Below are positions 8,333 to 17,553 of a DNA stretch of 64,000 bases, one piece after another. The translations under genes were made by a program, and so were the position numbers. Source of the stretch: Paraperibacillus esterisolvens (GTDB taxonomy: Bacteria > Bacillota > Bacilli > Bacillales > DSM-1321). Within the stretch, counting starts at the first letter, position 1. Each line of letters begins with the position of its first letter. The DNA lies in NCBI RefSeq assembly GCF_046237625.1, contig NZ_CP143545.1, positions 682,001-746,000 on the forward strand, written 5' to 3'. The notes under the pieces were generated by a model that was given only the letters and a program-made list of their open reading frames with translations, was not told the origin of the DNA and did not search any database.

Positions 8333-9799
8333 ATGGATTACGGAGTAATTATTTCTATTGTTATTTACATGGCAGGGATGCTGCTGATCGGCTATTATGC
8401 GTACAGGCGTACCGCCAATCTGACAGATTATATGCTGGGAGGCCGCGATTTGGGGCCGGCAGTAACAGCCCTTAGTGCGGGAGCATCGGATATGAGCGGA
8501 TGGCTCTTGATGGGACTGCCGGGAGCCATGTATGTAAACGGTGTCAGCAGCGGCTGGATCGTTGTCGGGCTGACCGCGGGTGCCTACCTGAACTGGCTAT
8601 TCGTGGCCCCGAGGCTGCGTACTTATACAGAGGTGGCGAATGACTCTATAACCATCCCGGACTTTTTAGAAAACCGTTTCAGGGATTCTTCCCGCATTCT
8701 TCGTGTTGTCTCGGCACTCGTCATTTTAGTCTTTTTTACCTTTTATACATCTTCCGGTATGGTTGCAGGAGGAGAATTATTCAAGACCGCTTTTAATATG
8801 GATTATAGCATCGGCCTGTGGCTGACTGCAGCTGTTGTTGTATGCTACACGCTATTTGGAGGCTTCCTGGCTGTCAGCTGGACTGACTTTGTACAGGGAA
8901 CGATCATGTTCCTTGCCTTGATCATTGTTCCGGTTGTTGTCCTCGTAAACCTCGGAGGCTTCGGCACAACGTTTTCAGAAATAGAAAGCATTGATCCAAC
9001 CCTTCTTTCCATTTTTAAAGGAGCGACTCCAATCGGCATTATTTCTCTTCTAGCCTGGGGACTTGGCTACTTCGGCCAGCCTCATATCATTGTCCGATTC
9101 ATGGCTATCTCTTCTATTAAGGAAATGAAGAGTGCCAGAAGAATCGGAATGGGCTGGATGATCTTTTCCATTGTAGGAGCCATGTTCACCGGCCTGCTTG
9201 GGATTGCCTATTTCTCAATCAGCAATGAGAAGCTTAGTAATCCAGAAACGGTGTTCATTGTGCTTTCCGAGCAGCTGTTTCCTTCTCTTCTTACAGGCTT
9301 CTTCCTGGCAGCGATCCTCGCAGCCGTCATGAGTACCATTTCTTCTCAGCTGCTTGTCACCTCGAGCGCGCTGACGGAAGACTTTTATAAATCATTCCTC
9401 AGGAGAAAAGCGACAGACCGGGAACTGGTATTGGTCGGCAGGCTTTCGGTGCTGGGAATTGCCTTGATCGCCATCCTGCTTGCGATTGATCCAAGTGATA
9501 CGCTCCTGGATCTGGTCGGGTATGCCTGGGCCGGATTTGGAGCTGCCTTTGGACCGGTGATACTCCTCAGCCTGTTTTGGAAGAGGATGACGAAATGGGG
9601 GGCGCTTGCCGGCATGCTCACCGGAACGGCTACTGTTATCATCTGGGAACTTTTTGAATCATTAGAAAAAGTGTATGAACTGATACCTGGATTCATTGCA
9701 TGCGGTGCGGCAATCATCCTTGTCAGCTTATTAACTTCCAAGCCGGAGAAGGCAATCGAGTCTGAATTTGACGAAGCTGTCAAAAGGCTGAAGTATTAG
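8333..9799 (+). CDS. Sodium/proline symporter (PutP/OpuE type)
   Basis: Member of the sodium:solute symporter family, 488 residues with about 13 transmembrane segments. The N-terminal sequence with LTDYMLGGRDLGPAVTALSAGASDMSGWLLMGLPG is the PutP hallmark, including the Na+-site Ser/Asp region. It imports proline with sodium, either for catabolism (PutP) or osmoprotection (OpuE); no put genes are adjacent to decide. The ATG follows a GGGGG site. A strong terminator closes the gene. Confidence 0.9.
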   Translation: MDYGVIISIVIYMAGMLLIGYYAYRRTANLTDYMLGGRDLGPAVTALSAGASDMSGWLLMGLPGAMYVNGVSSGWIVVGLTAGAYLNWLFVAPRLRTYTEVANDSITIPDFLENRFRDSSRILRVVSALVILVFFTFYTSSGMVAGGELFKTAFNMDYSIGLWLTAAVVVCYTLFGGFLAVSWTDFVQGTIMFLALIIVPVVVLVNLGGFGTTFSEIESIDPTLLSIFKGATPIGIISLLAWGLGYFGQPHIIVRFMAISSIKEMKSARRIGMGWMIFSIVGAMFTGLLGIAYFSISNEKLSNPETVFIVLSEQLFPSLLTGFFLAAILAAVMSTISSQLLVTSSALTEDFYKSFLRRKATDRELVLVGRLSVLGIALIAILLAIDPSDTLLDLVGYAWAGFGAAFGPVILLSLFWKRMTKWGALAGMLTGTATVIIWELFESLEKVYELIPGFIACGAAIILVSLLTSKPEKAIESEFDEAVKRLKY

Positions 9800-9804
9800 G
9801 ATTG

Positions 9805-9840
9805 AAAAACCCTGTCATAACTTCATGACAGGTTTTTTTT
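9805..9840 (+). terminator. Rho-independent terminator after the proline symporter
   Basis: AACCCTGTCAT pairs with ATGACAGGTT and is followed by eight T. Confidence 0.9.
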
Positions 9841-9995
9841 GCAGGCAGGGGTGAAACTGCATGAATCATCAGGCTTCCTGCTGTCAGGAGTGAACATAGT
9901 TTACCCTTCTGTCATTCCTGTTCTGCCTCTCTCCTCCATCGCCTTTTGTGCTTGTACATGCTTTTGTCCATTTTCTGTCGGCACGGGCTGTGAGT
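9841..9995 (+). repeat. Dispersed intergenic repeat family 1, copy E (divergent)
   Basis: It starts immediately after the terminator T-run. Recognisable blocks are GGGGTGAAACTGCATG, CAGGCTTCCTGCTGTCAGGAGTGAAC, TGCTTTTGTCC and a closing CACGGGCTGTGAG. It fills the space between two convergent genes. Confidence 0.55.
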
Positions 9996-10013
9996 AAGAC
10001 TCATCTCCCGCGT

Positions 10014-10883
10014 TTATAGAGAATAATATCCTTTGATTTTCCTGATCAGGGATGCCAGTTCTTTTTCTTCGTTTAAGTTTGACAGCATACCTGTAATGAC
10101 AGGCATCCTTGGCGTTTTCTGCTGAATTTCAGATTCAATGACATCAAGGGAGATGAGTATATCCTCGGATTCTTTAAAATCCTCGCGGGCAGAACGGATG
10201 GCCCCGATTAAATCCTCCCGCCCAATCTGTGCAGCCGGAAAGTGGAATTGGGATAACTCCTGGAGGACATCCGGTTTGAATAAGGGTGCCTCGTCTGCCC
10301 CCATCAGCCCTTCTGCCAGATCATCTGTCCTCCTGAGTATATAGCGTGCCAGTTCATGAAGATCCAGCTTCAGGCCCATGAAGAGCAGGAGCTCGAAATA
10401 AGAATGAATCATTCCCTGGATCAGCAGGGTAAGATCCCAGGCATATCTGTCTATCCTGCTTCCATATACCGAGGAGACCGTGGTCCTTATATTATCGGCG
10501 GCCTCGGCCCTCATTTTTTTAATGGTAGTGCCGATGGATTCGTTGAAGGGAATTGCATGCTCCCTCGTCTGCATGATGATGAAGTCCTTCTGCTCCAGGA
10601 ACGCTTCAAACTGGCAGACAAGATGCTCAACAAATAACTCCCTTGCCGGGAGATCAAGCCTCTTCAGGTTGTCTATCTTAATCTTTATTTTTTCATAATT
10701 ATATTTGAATATTTCGAGGAGCAGTCCTTCCTTCGATTTAAAGTGAAGGTAGAAGGCGCCTTTTGAAATTCCTGCTGTATTCGCGATTTCCTGTATTGAA
10801 GTGGAATCAAAGCCTTTTGATGCGAAGAGCCTGATTGCAGAATCCATAATTATTCTTTCTTTTTCCTTCAACTTCTTCACCAC
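10014..10883 (-). CDS. TetR/AcrR family transcriptional regulator
   Basis: Repressor of 289 residues, longer than the usual 190-210. The N-terminal helix-turn-helix is clear (residues 7-55: IIMDSAIRLFASKGFDSTSIQEIA, then GISKGAFYLHFKSKEGL). The large C-terminal domain would bind a ligand. It starts with GTG and is transcribed divergently from the RND pump. Two TGACC-GGTCA palindromes in the intergenic region overlap the pump promoter, so it most likely represses the pump and itself. Inducer unknown. Confidence 0.9.
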   Translation of the reverse strand: MVKKLKEKERIIMDSAIRLFASKGFDSTSIQEIANTAGISKGAFYLHFKSKEGLLLEIFKYNYEKIKIKIDNLKRLDLPARELFVEHLVCQFEAFLEQKDFIIMQTREHAIPFNESIGTTIKKMRAEAADNIRTTVSSVYGSRIDRYAWDLTLLIQGMIHSYFELLLFMGLKLDLHELARYILRRTDDLAEGLMGADEAPLFKPDVLQELSQFHFPAAQIGREDLIGAIRSAREDFKESEDILISLDVIESEIQQKTPRMPVITGMLSNLNEEKELASLIRKIKGYYSL

Positions 10884-10939
10884 CCAAGTTTGATTTAGGA
10901 ATAGATTATTAACGTTTTGTGAATAAGCCCCGGGTCTTA

Positions 10940-10993
10940 TTGACTAAAAATGACCGGTCAGTTATATTATTTAATATTATGACCGATTGGTCA
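10940..10993 (+). promoter_or_regulatory. Sigma-A promoter with two TetR-type operators
   Basis: TTGACT (10940-10945) and TATATT (10963-10968) are 17 nt apart. The perfect palindrome TGACCGGTCA (10951-10960) lies between the two boxes, and a second site, TGACCGATTGGTCA (10980-10993), lies just downstream. Both share TGACC/GGTCA half-sites. Binding by the divergent TetR protein would block the pump promoter. Confidence 0.75.
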
Positions 10994-11028
10994 ACAGCTT
11001 ATTCAATTTTTAAAAAATGGAGGATGAA

Positions 11029-14000
11029 ATGAACAGGATTATTAATTTTACACTGAAGAATAAATTGGCTGTATGGCTGATGACAATTATTGTGGTCGCA
11101 GCCGGCCTGTATTCAGGACTCAACATGAAGCTTGAGACCATACCAAATATAAGCACACCGGTTCTGAGCATCACTACTGTATACCCGGGTGCAACGCCGC
11201 AGGAAGTCGGGGATAAGGTTTCAAAGCCGATAGAGCAGGCGGTCCAGAGCATGAACGGTGTCAAGGTGGTCAGTTCGACTTCCTTTGAAAATGCTTCTTC
11301 TGTCCAGATTGAGTATACGTATAAAACCAATATGGATGATGCCAAAAAGGAAGTGGATGAAGCATTATCAGGACTTTCATTACCAGAAGGAACACAGGAT
11401 CCCAAGGTATCTAAGCTCAGCTTCAATGCTTTTCCAATCCTTACGCTGAGTGCAGCAAACGAAGGCCAGTCACTAGCTGTCCTTACCAAAACTGTAGAAG
11501 ATGAAATTGCCCCGGCACTTGAAGGGATTGACGGCGTCTCCTCAGTCCAGATTTCAGGCCAGCAGGTGGACGAGGTAAGCCTGCAGTTTGATAAAGATAA
11601 AATGCAGGGGCTTGGATTGGATGAGGAAACCGTCAAAAACATAATAAAGGGATCAGACGTCAATATTCCTTTAGGTTTATATACTTTTAAGAATAAACAA
11701 AAATCTGTTAAGGTGGATGGCAATATTACCACCCTTGAAGACTTGAAGAACATTGAGATTCCAGTAACCGGCGGCGGATCAGGCTCTTCTGCCGGCCAGC
11801 AGGGTCAGCCCCAGCAGGGAACAGGGCAGCAGCCGGGAAGCCAGGACCCGGGTGCCACTGCAGCGGCTCAGCAGGGAACAGGGCAGCAGTCCGGAAGCCA
11901 GAACCCGGGTGCCGGGACAGGCCAGATGACCGGAGGGTCAGCACCGCAGGGACTGCAGCCTCCAGCAGGTAAAGTACCCCAAATACCGACAGTCAAGCTT
12001 TCAGAGATAGCTAAGATCGAAGAAACTGGAAAGGCTGAATCCATTTCCCGCACAAACGGAAAGGAAGCCATTGGGATTTCCATCGTCAAATCGGCCGACG
12101 CCAACACAGTGGATGTCGCGAATGACGTCAAAGATAAAATGAAGGATTTTGAGAAGGATATAAAAGGACTGGACACGGTGTATACATTTGACCAGGCAGA
12201 GCCAATCGAGGAATCAGTTTCCACGATGCTGAATAAGGCTTTATTCGGTGCCGTCTTTGCCATGATCATCATTATGCTGTTCTTACGGGATTTTAAGTCG
12301 ACCCTGATATCGGTTATTTCGATTCCGCTGTCCTTATTGATTGCCATCCTTCTCTTAAAACAGATGGATATCACCCTGAACATGATGACGCTCGGTGCCA
12401 TGACAGTCGCCATTGGACGGGTAGTGGATGATTCCATTGTTGTTATAGAAAATATTTACCGGAGAATGACGCTTGAAGGAGAGCAGCTAAAAGGCGGCGG
12501 CCTGATAAGGGAAGCCACAAAAGAAATGTTCAAGCCGATCCTCTCATCCACCATCGTGACCATTGCGGTATTCCTGCCGCTCGGCCTCGTAACGGGGATG
12601 ATCGGGGAACTATTCCTTCCGTTTGCGTTAACGATTGTATTTGCACTGTCTGCATCCCTGCTTGTCGCGGTCACCATTGTTCCGATGCTCGCGCACACCC
12701 TGTTCAAAAATGGTGTCAAAGCAAAGCAAGAGCATGGGCCAGGCAGGCTGGCAGGCTTCTATAAGCGCCTGCTCAGCTGGACGCTGAACCATAAGATCAT
12801 CACTTCTTTGATTGCCATCCTGATGCTTGCAGGAAGTCTGTTCCTGATTCCGGTCATCGGTGTAAGCTTCCTTTCATCTGAGGAAGAAAAGATGATGATT
12901 GCAACTTATAAACCAGATCCCGGCGTCACAAAAGAACAGGCTGGAGAAGTGGCTGAGCGTGCTGAAAAATTGCTGCTGGATCGTAAAGGCGTCAAGACGA
13001 CACAGCTTTCCCTGGGAAGCGAGAACCCGATGAACCCGGGTGACAGCAACAGCGCCATTTTCTACGTGCAATATGAAGATGACACGCCTGACTTTGAAGA
13101 GGAAAAAGAAAAAGTCATTAAAGAACTGCAGAAGTTTACCAAAAATGGCGAATGGCTCTCGCAAAACTTCAGCTCGAGCGGCGCAAGCAATGAAGTTAAA
13201 ATGTATGTGTATGGAAATACTGTCAAAGAAATTGAGCCTGTCATCAAGGATATCCAGGATATCATGAAGAAGGATGACAATTTTAAAAACGTGGACTCAA
13301 GCCTTTCGGAGACCTATGAAGAATATACCTTCACAGCCGACCAGAAAAAATTGAGTTCCCTGGGCCTGACTGCCGGCCAGATCGGCATGGAGCTGAGCCC
13401 TGAAAGAGAGCGGCCGGTCCTGACACAAATCGTGAAGGACGGAGAAGAGCTGAATGTCTATATTCAGGCCGAAAAGGAATCTTTTAATGACATTTCCGAC
13501 CTGACAAATAAAACGATCACATCGCCGCTTGGCATAAAAGTGCCAATCAAGGATGTTGTGAAGGTTGAGGAAGGGGAGACTGCCAATACAGTAAGCAGGC
13601 GCGACGGCAAGATATTTGTCGATGTAAGCGGTGAACTGAAGACAGACAATGCCGGAAAGGCCTCTTCCGATCTGCAGAAGAAGGTAGATGAATTAGATCT
13701 TCCATCCGGTGTAGAAGTCGATATGGGCGGAGTTTCCGAGGATATCAATGAATCCTTCAAGCAGCTTGGGCTGGCCATGCTTGCGGCTATCGCGATTGTC
13801 TATCTTGTACTGGTTATTACATTTGGCGGGGGATTGGCTCCTTTTGCCATCTTGTTCTCCCTTCCATTCACCATCATCGGCGGACTTCTAGGCCTGCTGA
13901 TTGCAGGTGAGACCCTTAGCGTGTCAGCCATGATCGGAGCCTTAATGCTGATCGGCATCGTTGTAACTAATGCCATCGTATTGATCGACCGGGTCATTCA

Positions 14001-14271
14001 TAATGAAAAAGGCGGAATGAACACACGGGAAGCCCTGCTTGATGCGGGCTCCATCCGCCTCCGTCCGATCCTTATGACAGCCATTGCTACAATCGGCGCC
14101 CTGATTCCGCTTGCCATTGGAGCAGAAGGCAGCGGGATCATCTCGAAAGGTCTCGGTGTAACCGTCATCGGCGGACTTACAAGCTCTACCCTCCTGACCC
14201 TGGTTATCGTACCAATCGTGTATGAAGCCCTGAGCAGGATTAAAAACAGAAAGCGGCGTAAAGCTGCATAA
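11029..14271 (+). CDS. RND-family efflux pump, SwrC (YerP)-like
   Basis: Resistance-nodulation-division transporter of 1080 residues, moving amphipathic or toxic compounds out using the proton gradient; the Bacillus SwrC relative exports surfactin. It has the AcrB layout: a first transmembrane helix at residues 8-30, a large extracytoplasmic domain, a transmembrane bundle (GALFGAVFAMIIIMLF and GRVVDDSIVVIENIYRRM), then the second half ending in MIGALMLIGIVVTNAIVLID. I moved the start to the ATG at 11029, which has GGAGG 5 nt upstream. A Gly/Gln-rich linker (about residues 250-318) is built from a 19-residue repeat. No membrane-fusion partner is adjacent, as is usual in Bacillus. Confidence 0.9.
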   Translation: MNRIINFTLKNKLAVWLMTIIVVAAGLYSGLNMKLETIPNISTPVLSITTVYPGATPQEVGDKVSKPIEQAVQSMNGVKVVSSTSFENASSVQIEYTYKTNMDDAKKEVDEALSGLSLPEGTQDPKVSKLSFNAFPILTLSAANEGQSLAVLTKTVEDEIAPALEGIDGVSSVQISGQQVDEVSLQFDKDKMQGLGLDEETVKNIIKGSDVNIPLGLYTFKNKQKSVKVDGNITTLEDLKNIEIPVTGGGSGSSAGQQGQPQQGTGQQPGSQDPGATAAAQQGTGQQSGSQNPGAGTGQMTGGSAPQGLQPPAGKVPQIPTVKLSEIAKIEETGKAESISRTNGKEAIGISIVKSADANTVDVANDVKDKMKDFEKDIKGLDTVYTFDQAEPIEESVSTMLNKALFGAVFAMIIIMLFLRDFKSTLISVISIPLSLLIAILLLKQMDITLNMMTLGAMTVAIGRVVDDSIVVIENIYRRMTLEGEQLKGGGLIREATKEMFKPILSSTIVTIAVFLPLGLVTGMIGELFLPFALTIVFALSASLLVAVTIVPMLAHTLFKNGVKAKQEHGPGRLAGFYKRLLSWTLNHKIITSLIAILMLAGSLFLIPVIGVSFLSSEEEKMMIATYKPDPGVTKEQAGEVAERAEKLLLDRKGVKTTQLSLGSENPMNPGDSNSAIFYVQYEDDTPDFEEEKEKVIKELQKFTKNGEWLSQNFSSSGASNEVKMYVYGNTVKEIEPVIKDIQDIMKKDDNFKNVDSSLSETYEEYTFTADQKKLSSLGLTAGQIGMELSPERERPVLTQIVKDGEELNVYIQAEKESFNDISDLTNKTITSPLGIKVPIKDVVKVEEGETANTVSRRDGKIFVDVSGELKTDNAGKASSDLQKKVDELDLPSGVEVDMGGVSEDINESFKQLGLAMLAAIAIVYLVLVITFGGGLAPFAILFSLPFTIIGGLLGLLIAGETLSVSAMIGALMLIGIVVTNAIVLIDRVIHNEKGGMNTREALLDAGSIRLRPILMTAIATIGALIPLAIGAEGSGIISKGLGVTVIGGLTSSTLLTLVIVPIVYEALSRIKNRKRRKAA
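11812..11913 (+). repeat. In-frame tandem repeat coding the Gly/Gln linker of the RND pump
   Basis: Two 45-nt copies (11812-11856 and 11869-11913) are nearly identical and offset by 57 nt, encoding QQGTGQQPGSQDPGA and QQGTGQQSGSQNPGA. The surrounding residues are of the same composition. The loop is extracytoplasmic by family topology. Confidence 0.85.
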
Positions 14272-14282
14272 GAGATGAAGAA

Positions 14283-14316
14283 GCCCCGCACTTTTTAGAC
14301 AGGTGCGGGGTTTTCA
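14283..14316 (+). terminator. Rho-independent terminator after the RND pump
   Basis: CCCCGCAC pairs with GTGCGGGG and TTTTC follows. Confidence 0.85.
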
Positions 14317-14889
14317 TTTGAGTTCTTTTCATCGACTGCCGGATTGGTAATATAGTTTTTTGGCTAAGGCGGTGGCGGGGTGTGAACATTTTTAATGACC
14401 CATTCTCCCGGCAGAGAAGCTTATAAGGTCATAAAGATTTTTTAAGACCACTTATCCATGATTCGCAGCTCATTCAGGCCATAAAGGTTTTTTTTAAGAC
14501 CACTTTTCCAGGAAACGCAGTTATTTTAGGTCATAAAAAATTTAGTGGGACCAGGATCTGGAGCTCATTTAGTTCCTGGAGAACCTTCAGTGACCGCTCC
14601 GCCAGCCCCTATAAGGATCCATTAGGCCCAGGGCCCGTAAAGTCTGCAGCAGGAATACCGCTAACCATGCCAGGAACGCTGACCGCTCGCTCTAAGAAAT
14701 GCCCCAGGACGATTATAGCCGGATCAAAGTGTGGAAATAGTAATTCTAACAAGGGAAATTGGCAGATAGGCTGCCGTTCAGGGGGGACTCACCAAAAAAC
14801 AAAAAGAATGGACGGCTGAGTCCGCTCCTGTGGATTTCCTTTTATAATAACGGGAACCTTATGATACTATATGTCTATAAACACATCTG
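14317..14889. other. Gene-less interval with a 50-bp tandem repeat
   Basis: No convincing gene in about 570 bp. The recognisable structure is the triplicate repeat at 14425-14550; the rest (14550-14850) is rich in short GC palindromes without a clear terminator or ORF. A promoter for the helicase may lie near 14840-14880. Confidence 0.5.
14425..14550 (+). repeat. Tandem repeat, about 51-bp period, three units
   Basis: AGGTCATAAA starts at 14426, AGGCCATAAA at 14476 and AGGTCATAAA at 14528. The first two units share TTTTTTAAGACCACTT, TCC and CGCAG; the third is degenerate (TTTAGTGGGACC). Each unit carries GGTC and GACC, so it can form a small hairpin. Confidence 0.65.
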
Positions 14890-14901
14890 AAGGAGATTTC
14901 G

Positions 14902-16062
14902 ATGACACAAAATGAGAATTTTTTAAATGAACTTAAGCCGGCACTCCAGGAAAATTGGCAGTCTGCAGGCTTTAACGAGCCGACAACCATCCAGGAAAAG
15001 GCCATACCAGCCATCCTTGCAGGTAAGGATGTTATTGCAGGATCTCCGACAGGAACAGGGAAGACCCTGGCCTATCTGCTGCCGGCCCTGCAGGCCGTTA
15101 ATGAGGAAAACGGGGCTATACAGGCTTTGATACTGGCATCCTCTCACGAGCTGGTTATGCAGATTAATGAAGAGATACAGAAGTGGTCGAAAGGCAGCAA
15201 GATTTCAGGGGCGTCGTTCATTGGCGGTGCCAATATGAAAAGGCAGCTTGAAAAGCTGAAGAAGCGTCCACAGATTGTGGCCGGGACGCCAGGCCGTATC
15301 AATGAACTGATCAAGATGAAAAAGATGAAAATGCATGAAGTTAAACTGATTGTGCTGGATGAAGGCGATCAGCTGCTGGTGCCGGAACACATCAGGACAA
15401 TACAGGATATTGTAAAAAGTACCCTGAAGGATCGTCAAGTTGTCCTGTTTTCTGCAACTCTGCCAAGCCAGACGGAAGAAATGGCCAGGGCAATGATGAC
15501 AGACCCTGAGCTGATTGAAGTGAAGCGGGAAGAAAATATCCCCTCAAAGGTGGAGCATTCGTATTTCACGGCAGACCCGAGGGATAAAATTAAAGTCCTG
15601 GAGAGGATCAGCCGGATTGAAGGCTTGAAGGGGCTCGCATTTGTAAAAGACATCGGAAATCTGAATGTTTTATCGGAAAAGCTCAGCTATGACCGCATTC
15701 CGCATGCCGTCCTGCATGGAGATTCCAATAAGAGGGACAGGGAGGCAGCCATTAAGGGACTGCGCACAGGGGATTATACCCTTCTCCTTGCAACCGAGGT
15801 TGCGGCTAGAGGGCTCGACGTGAAAGGACTCACCCATGTGATTCATTATGATCTTCCGAAAACAACGGAGCAGTATATCCACCGTTCAGGAAGGACGGGA
15901 AGATCAGGAGCAGAGGGGACTGTATACTCCATCATTTCGCCAGCTGAAGAACGTGATTTGAAGAGGCTTGTCCGCGATCTTGATCTTGAAATGACACTCA
16001 AAACTTTTTATAAAGGCCAGGTGGTTGATGGCAAGCCTTCGAAAACAAGTTCCAAAAGATGA
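14902..16062 (+). CDS. DEAD-box-type RNA helicase, YfmL-like, with a DEGD motif
   Basis: ATP-dependent RNA helicase of 386 residues, without the long C-terminal tail of CshA/DbpA; the size and sequence resemble Bacillus YfmL, linked to 50S ribosome assembly. Visible motifs: Q-motif (PTTIQEKAIP), Walker A SPTGTGKT, PGR (AGTPGRI), motif II VLDEGDQLL, SAT, RGLDV and HRSGRTGR. The third residue of motif II is Gly instead of Ala. ATG has AAGGAG 7 nt upstream. A terminator follows, so it is monocistronic. Confidence 0.88.
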   Translation: MTQNENFLNELKPALQENWQSAGFNEPTTIQEKAIPAILAGKDVIAGSPTGTGKTLAYLLPALQAVNEENGAIQALILASSHELVMQINEEIQKWSKGSKISGASFIGGANMKRQLEKLKKRPQIVAGTPGRINELIKMKKMKMHEVKLIVLDEGDQLLVPEHIRTIQDIVKSTLKDRQVVLFSATLPSQTEEMARAMMTDPELIEVKREENIPSKVEHSYFTADPRDKIKVLERISRIEGLKGLAFVKDIGNLNVLSEKLSYDRIPHAVLHGDSNKRDREAAIKGLRTGDYTLLLATEVAARGLDVKGLTHVIHYDLPKTTEQYIHRSGRTGRSGAEGTVYSIISPAEERDLKRLVRDLDLEMTLKTFYKGQVVDGKPSKTSSKR

Positions 16063-16072
16063 TTGTGTCCCA

Positions 16073-16101
16073 GGGAACCTCTAACAAGAGGTTCCTTTTT
16101 T
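16073..16101 (+). terminator. Rho-independent terminator after the helicase
   Basis: GGAACCTCT pairs with AGAGGTTCC (5-nt loop), then six T. Confidence 0.85.
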
Positions 16102-16142
16102 AGTGGGTAATTTTAAATATGTCTAACTATAATCCAGCAAAA

Positions 16143-16156
16143 AGAAAACGCTTACA
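16143..16156 (+). promoter_or_regulatory. cre-like CcpA site upstream of methionine gamma-lyase
   Basis: AGAAAACGCTTACA; its complement TGTAAGCGTTTTCT fits the cre consensus TGWAARCGYTWNCW at every position. It lies 62 bp before the start codon, so catabolite control of the lyase is plausible. Confidence 0.55.
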
Positions 16157-16218
16157 TTATGTTCCGATTCATCATACAATGAGGATAGTTAGAAAGCTTC
16201 GTAATTAGGGGGGACCAT

Positions 16219-17406
16219 ATGAAAAAGAGATTCAATAATATGGAGACCGAGGTCATCCATGCAGGCTATGATTCAAAAAACCATTTAGGAAGCCTTTCTG
16301 TGCCCATTTTCCAGACATCGACCTTCACCTTTGATAGTGCTGAGCAGGGTGAAAACCGGTTTGCAGGCAGGGAGGAAGGCTATATTTACAGCAGGCTTGG
16401 AAACCCGACAGTCCGGGCGCTTGAAGAGAGGATAGCGATCCTTGAAGGGGCGGAAGAAGGACTCGCTTTTGGCTCTGGGATGGCTGCCGTATCGGCGGTC
16501 CTGCTTGCGGCGACTAAACAGGGCGATCATATTGTGTGTTCGCAGGGGTTGTATGGATGTACCTTCGGCCTTCTTGAGATGATGGAAAAAAAATACGGAA
16601 TTACACATGATTTTTCCTCCATGGAAACGGAGGAGGCCATTGCAAGCCTGATCCGCCCTGAAACGGTCTGCATCTATGTGGAAACGCCCATGAATCCAAC
16701 CATGAGAATGATAGATTTAGAGATGGTGGCAAAAGTGGCTAAAAAACATGGCATCCTGGTCATTGTGGATAACACCTTCAGCTCACCGTATCTGCAGCAG
16801 CCTTTGAAATGGGGATGCGATGTGGTGATTCATAGTGCCACAAAATATATCTGCGGCCATGGCGACGTTGTAGCAGGACTTGCTGCCGGAAGCAGCGAGT
16901 TTATCAGGATGGTCGCCAAGACTACCTTGAAGGATATCGGCGGTATTATGTCACCTTTTGATGCCTGGCTGCTTCTGAGAGGCCTTAAAACGCTGCCTGT
17001 CAGAATGGACCGTCATACAGAGAACGCGAGTAAAATCAATGAAAAACTAAAAAGCCATCCGATGATTGAGAAGGTTTATTATCCCGGCGATCCTGCGCAC
17101 GCCGATCATGCCATAATGAAAAAACAGATGAAGGCTGGAGGCGGTCTGATTTCATTCGAAATCAAGGGTACAAAGAAGGACGCTCAAGCCTTCCTGAATT
17201 CACTGAAGCTTGTTAAAATAGCTGTCAGCCTGGGAGATGCCGAAACTTTGATTCAGCATCCGGCCTCTATGACACATGCCATAATCCCTTCAGCTGAAAG
17301 AGAAGCAATGGGGATTACCGAGCAGATGCTCCGCCTCTCAGCAGGGCTTGAATCTTGGGAAGACGTCTGGGGAGATCTGCAGCAGGGACTGAATTCACTT
17401 TTATAA
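16219..17406 (+). CDS. Methionine gamma-lyase (Cys/Met PLP enzyme)
   Basis: PLP-dependent enzyme of the Cys/Met metabolism family, 395 residues. The PLP lysine is in SATKYICGHGD near residue 208, and the cofactor-binding GSGMAAV and DNTFSSPYLQ motifs are present. The active-site Cys in LYGCTF near residue 114 is typical of methionine gamma-lyase rather than cystathionine enzymes, so it should convert methionine to methanethiol, ammonia and 2-oxobutyrate. ATG with GGGGG upstream. The cre-like site suggests use of methionine as carbon or sulfur source. A cystathionine lyase activity cannot be excluded. Confidence 0.82.
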   Translation: MKKRFNNMETEVIHAGYDSKNHLGSLSVPIFQTSTFTFDSAEQGENRFAGREEGYIYSRLGNPTVRALEERIAILEGAEEGLAFGSGMAAVSAVLLAATKQGDHIVCSQGLYGCTFGLLEMMEKKYGITHDFSSMETEEAIASLIRPETVCIYVETPMNPTMRMIDLEMVAKVAKKHGILVIVDNTFSSPYLQQPLKWGCDVVIHSATKYICGHGDVVAGLAAGSSEFIRMVAKTTLKDIGGIMSPFDAWLLLRGLKTLPVRMDRHTENASKINEKLKSHPMIEKVYYPGDPAHADHAIMKKQMKAGGGLISFEIKGTKKDAQAFLNSLKLVKIAVSLGDAETLIQHPASMTHAIIPSAEREAMGITEQMLRLSAGLESWEDVWGDLQQGLNSLL

Positions 17407-17408
17407 GC

Positions 17409-17434
17409 AGGGCCTCCCTTCGCGGAGGTTCTTT
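17409..17434 (+). terminator. Weak terminator after methionine gamma-lyase
   Basis: GCCTCC with GGAGGT around a CTTCGC loop, followed by TCTTT. Short stem and poor T-run. Confidence 0.5.
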
Positions 17435-17553
17435 AATTTATGGAATTTTCCAACAAATTAAGCTGAAATAGTTTATGCTGCAGTGAAAAAGGTATAACAA
17501 CTGTATAAGGGAAGGCGGTAATTTCTCTCCCAAAAAAAGGCGGAGGTGCTGGC

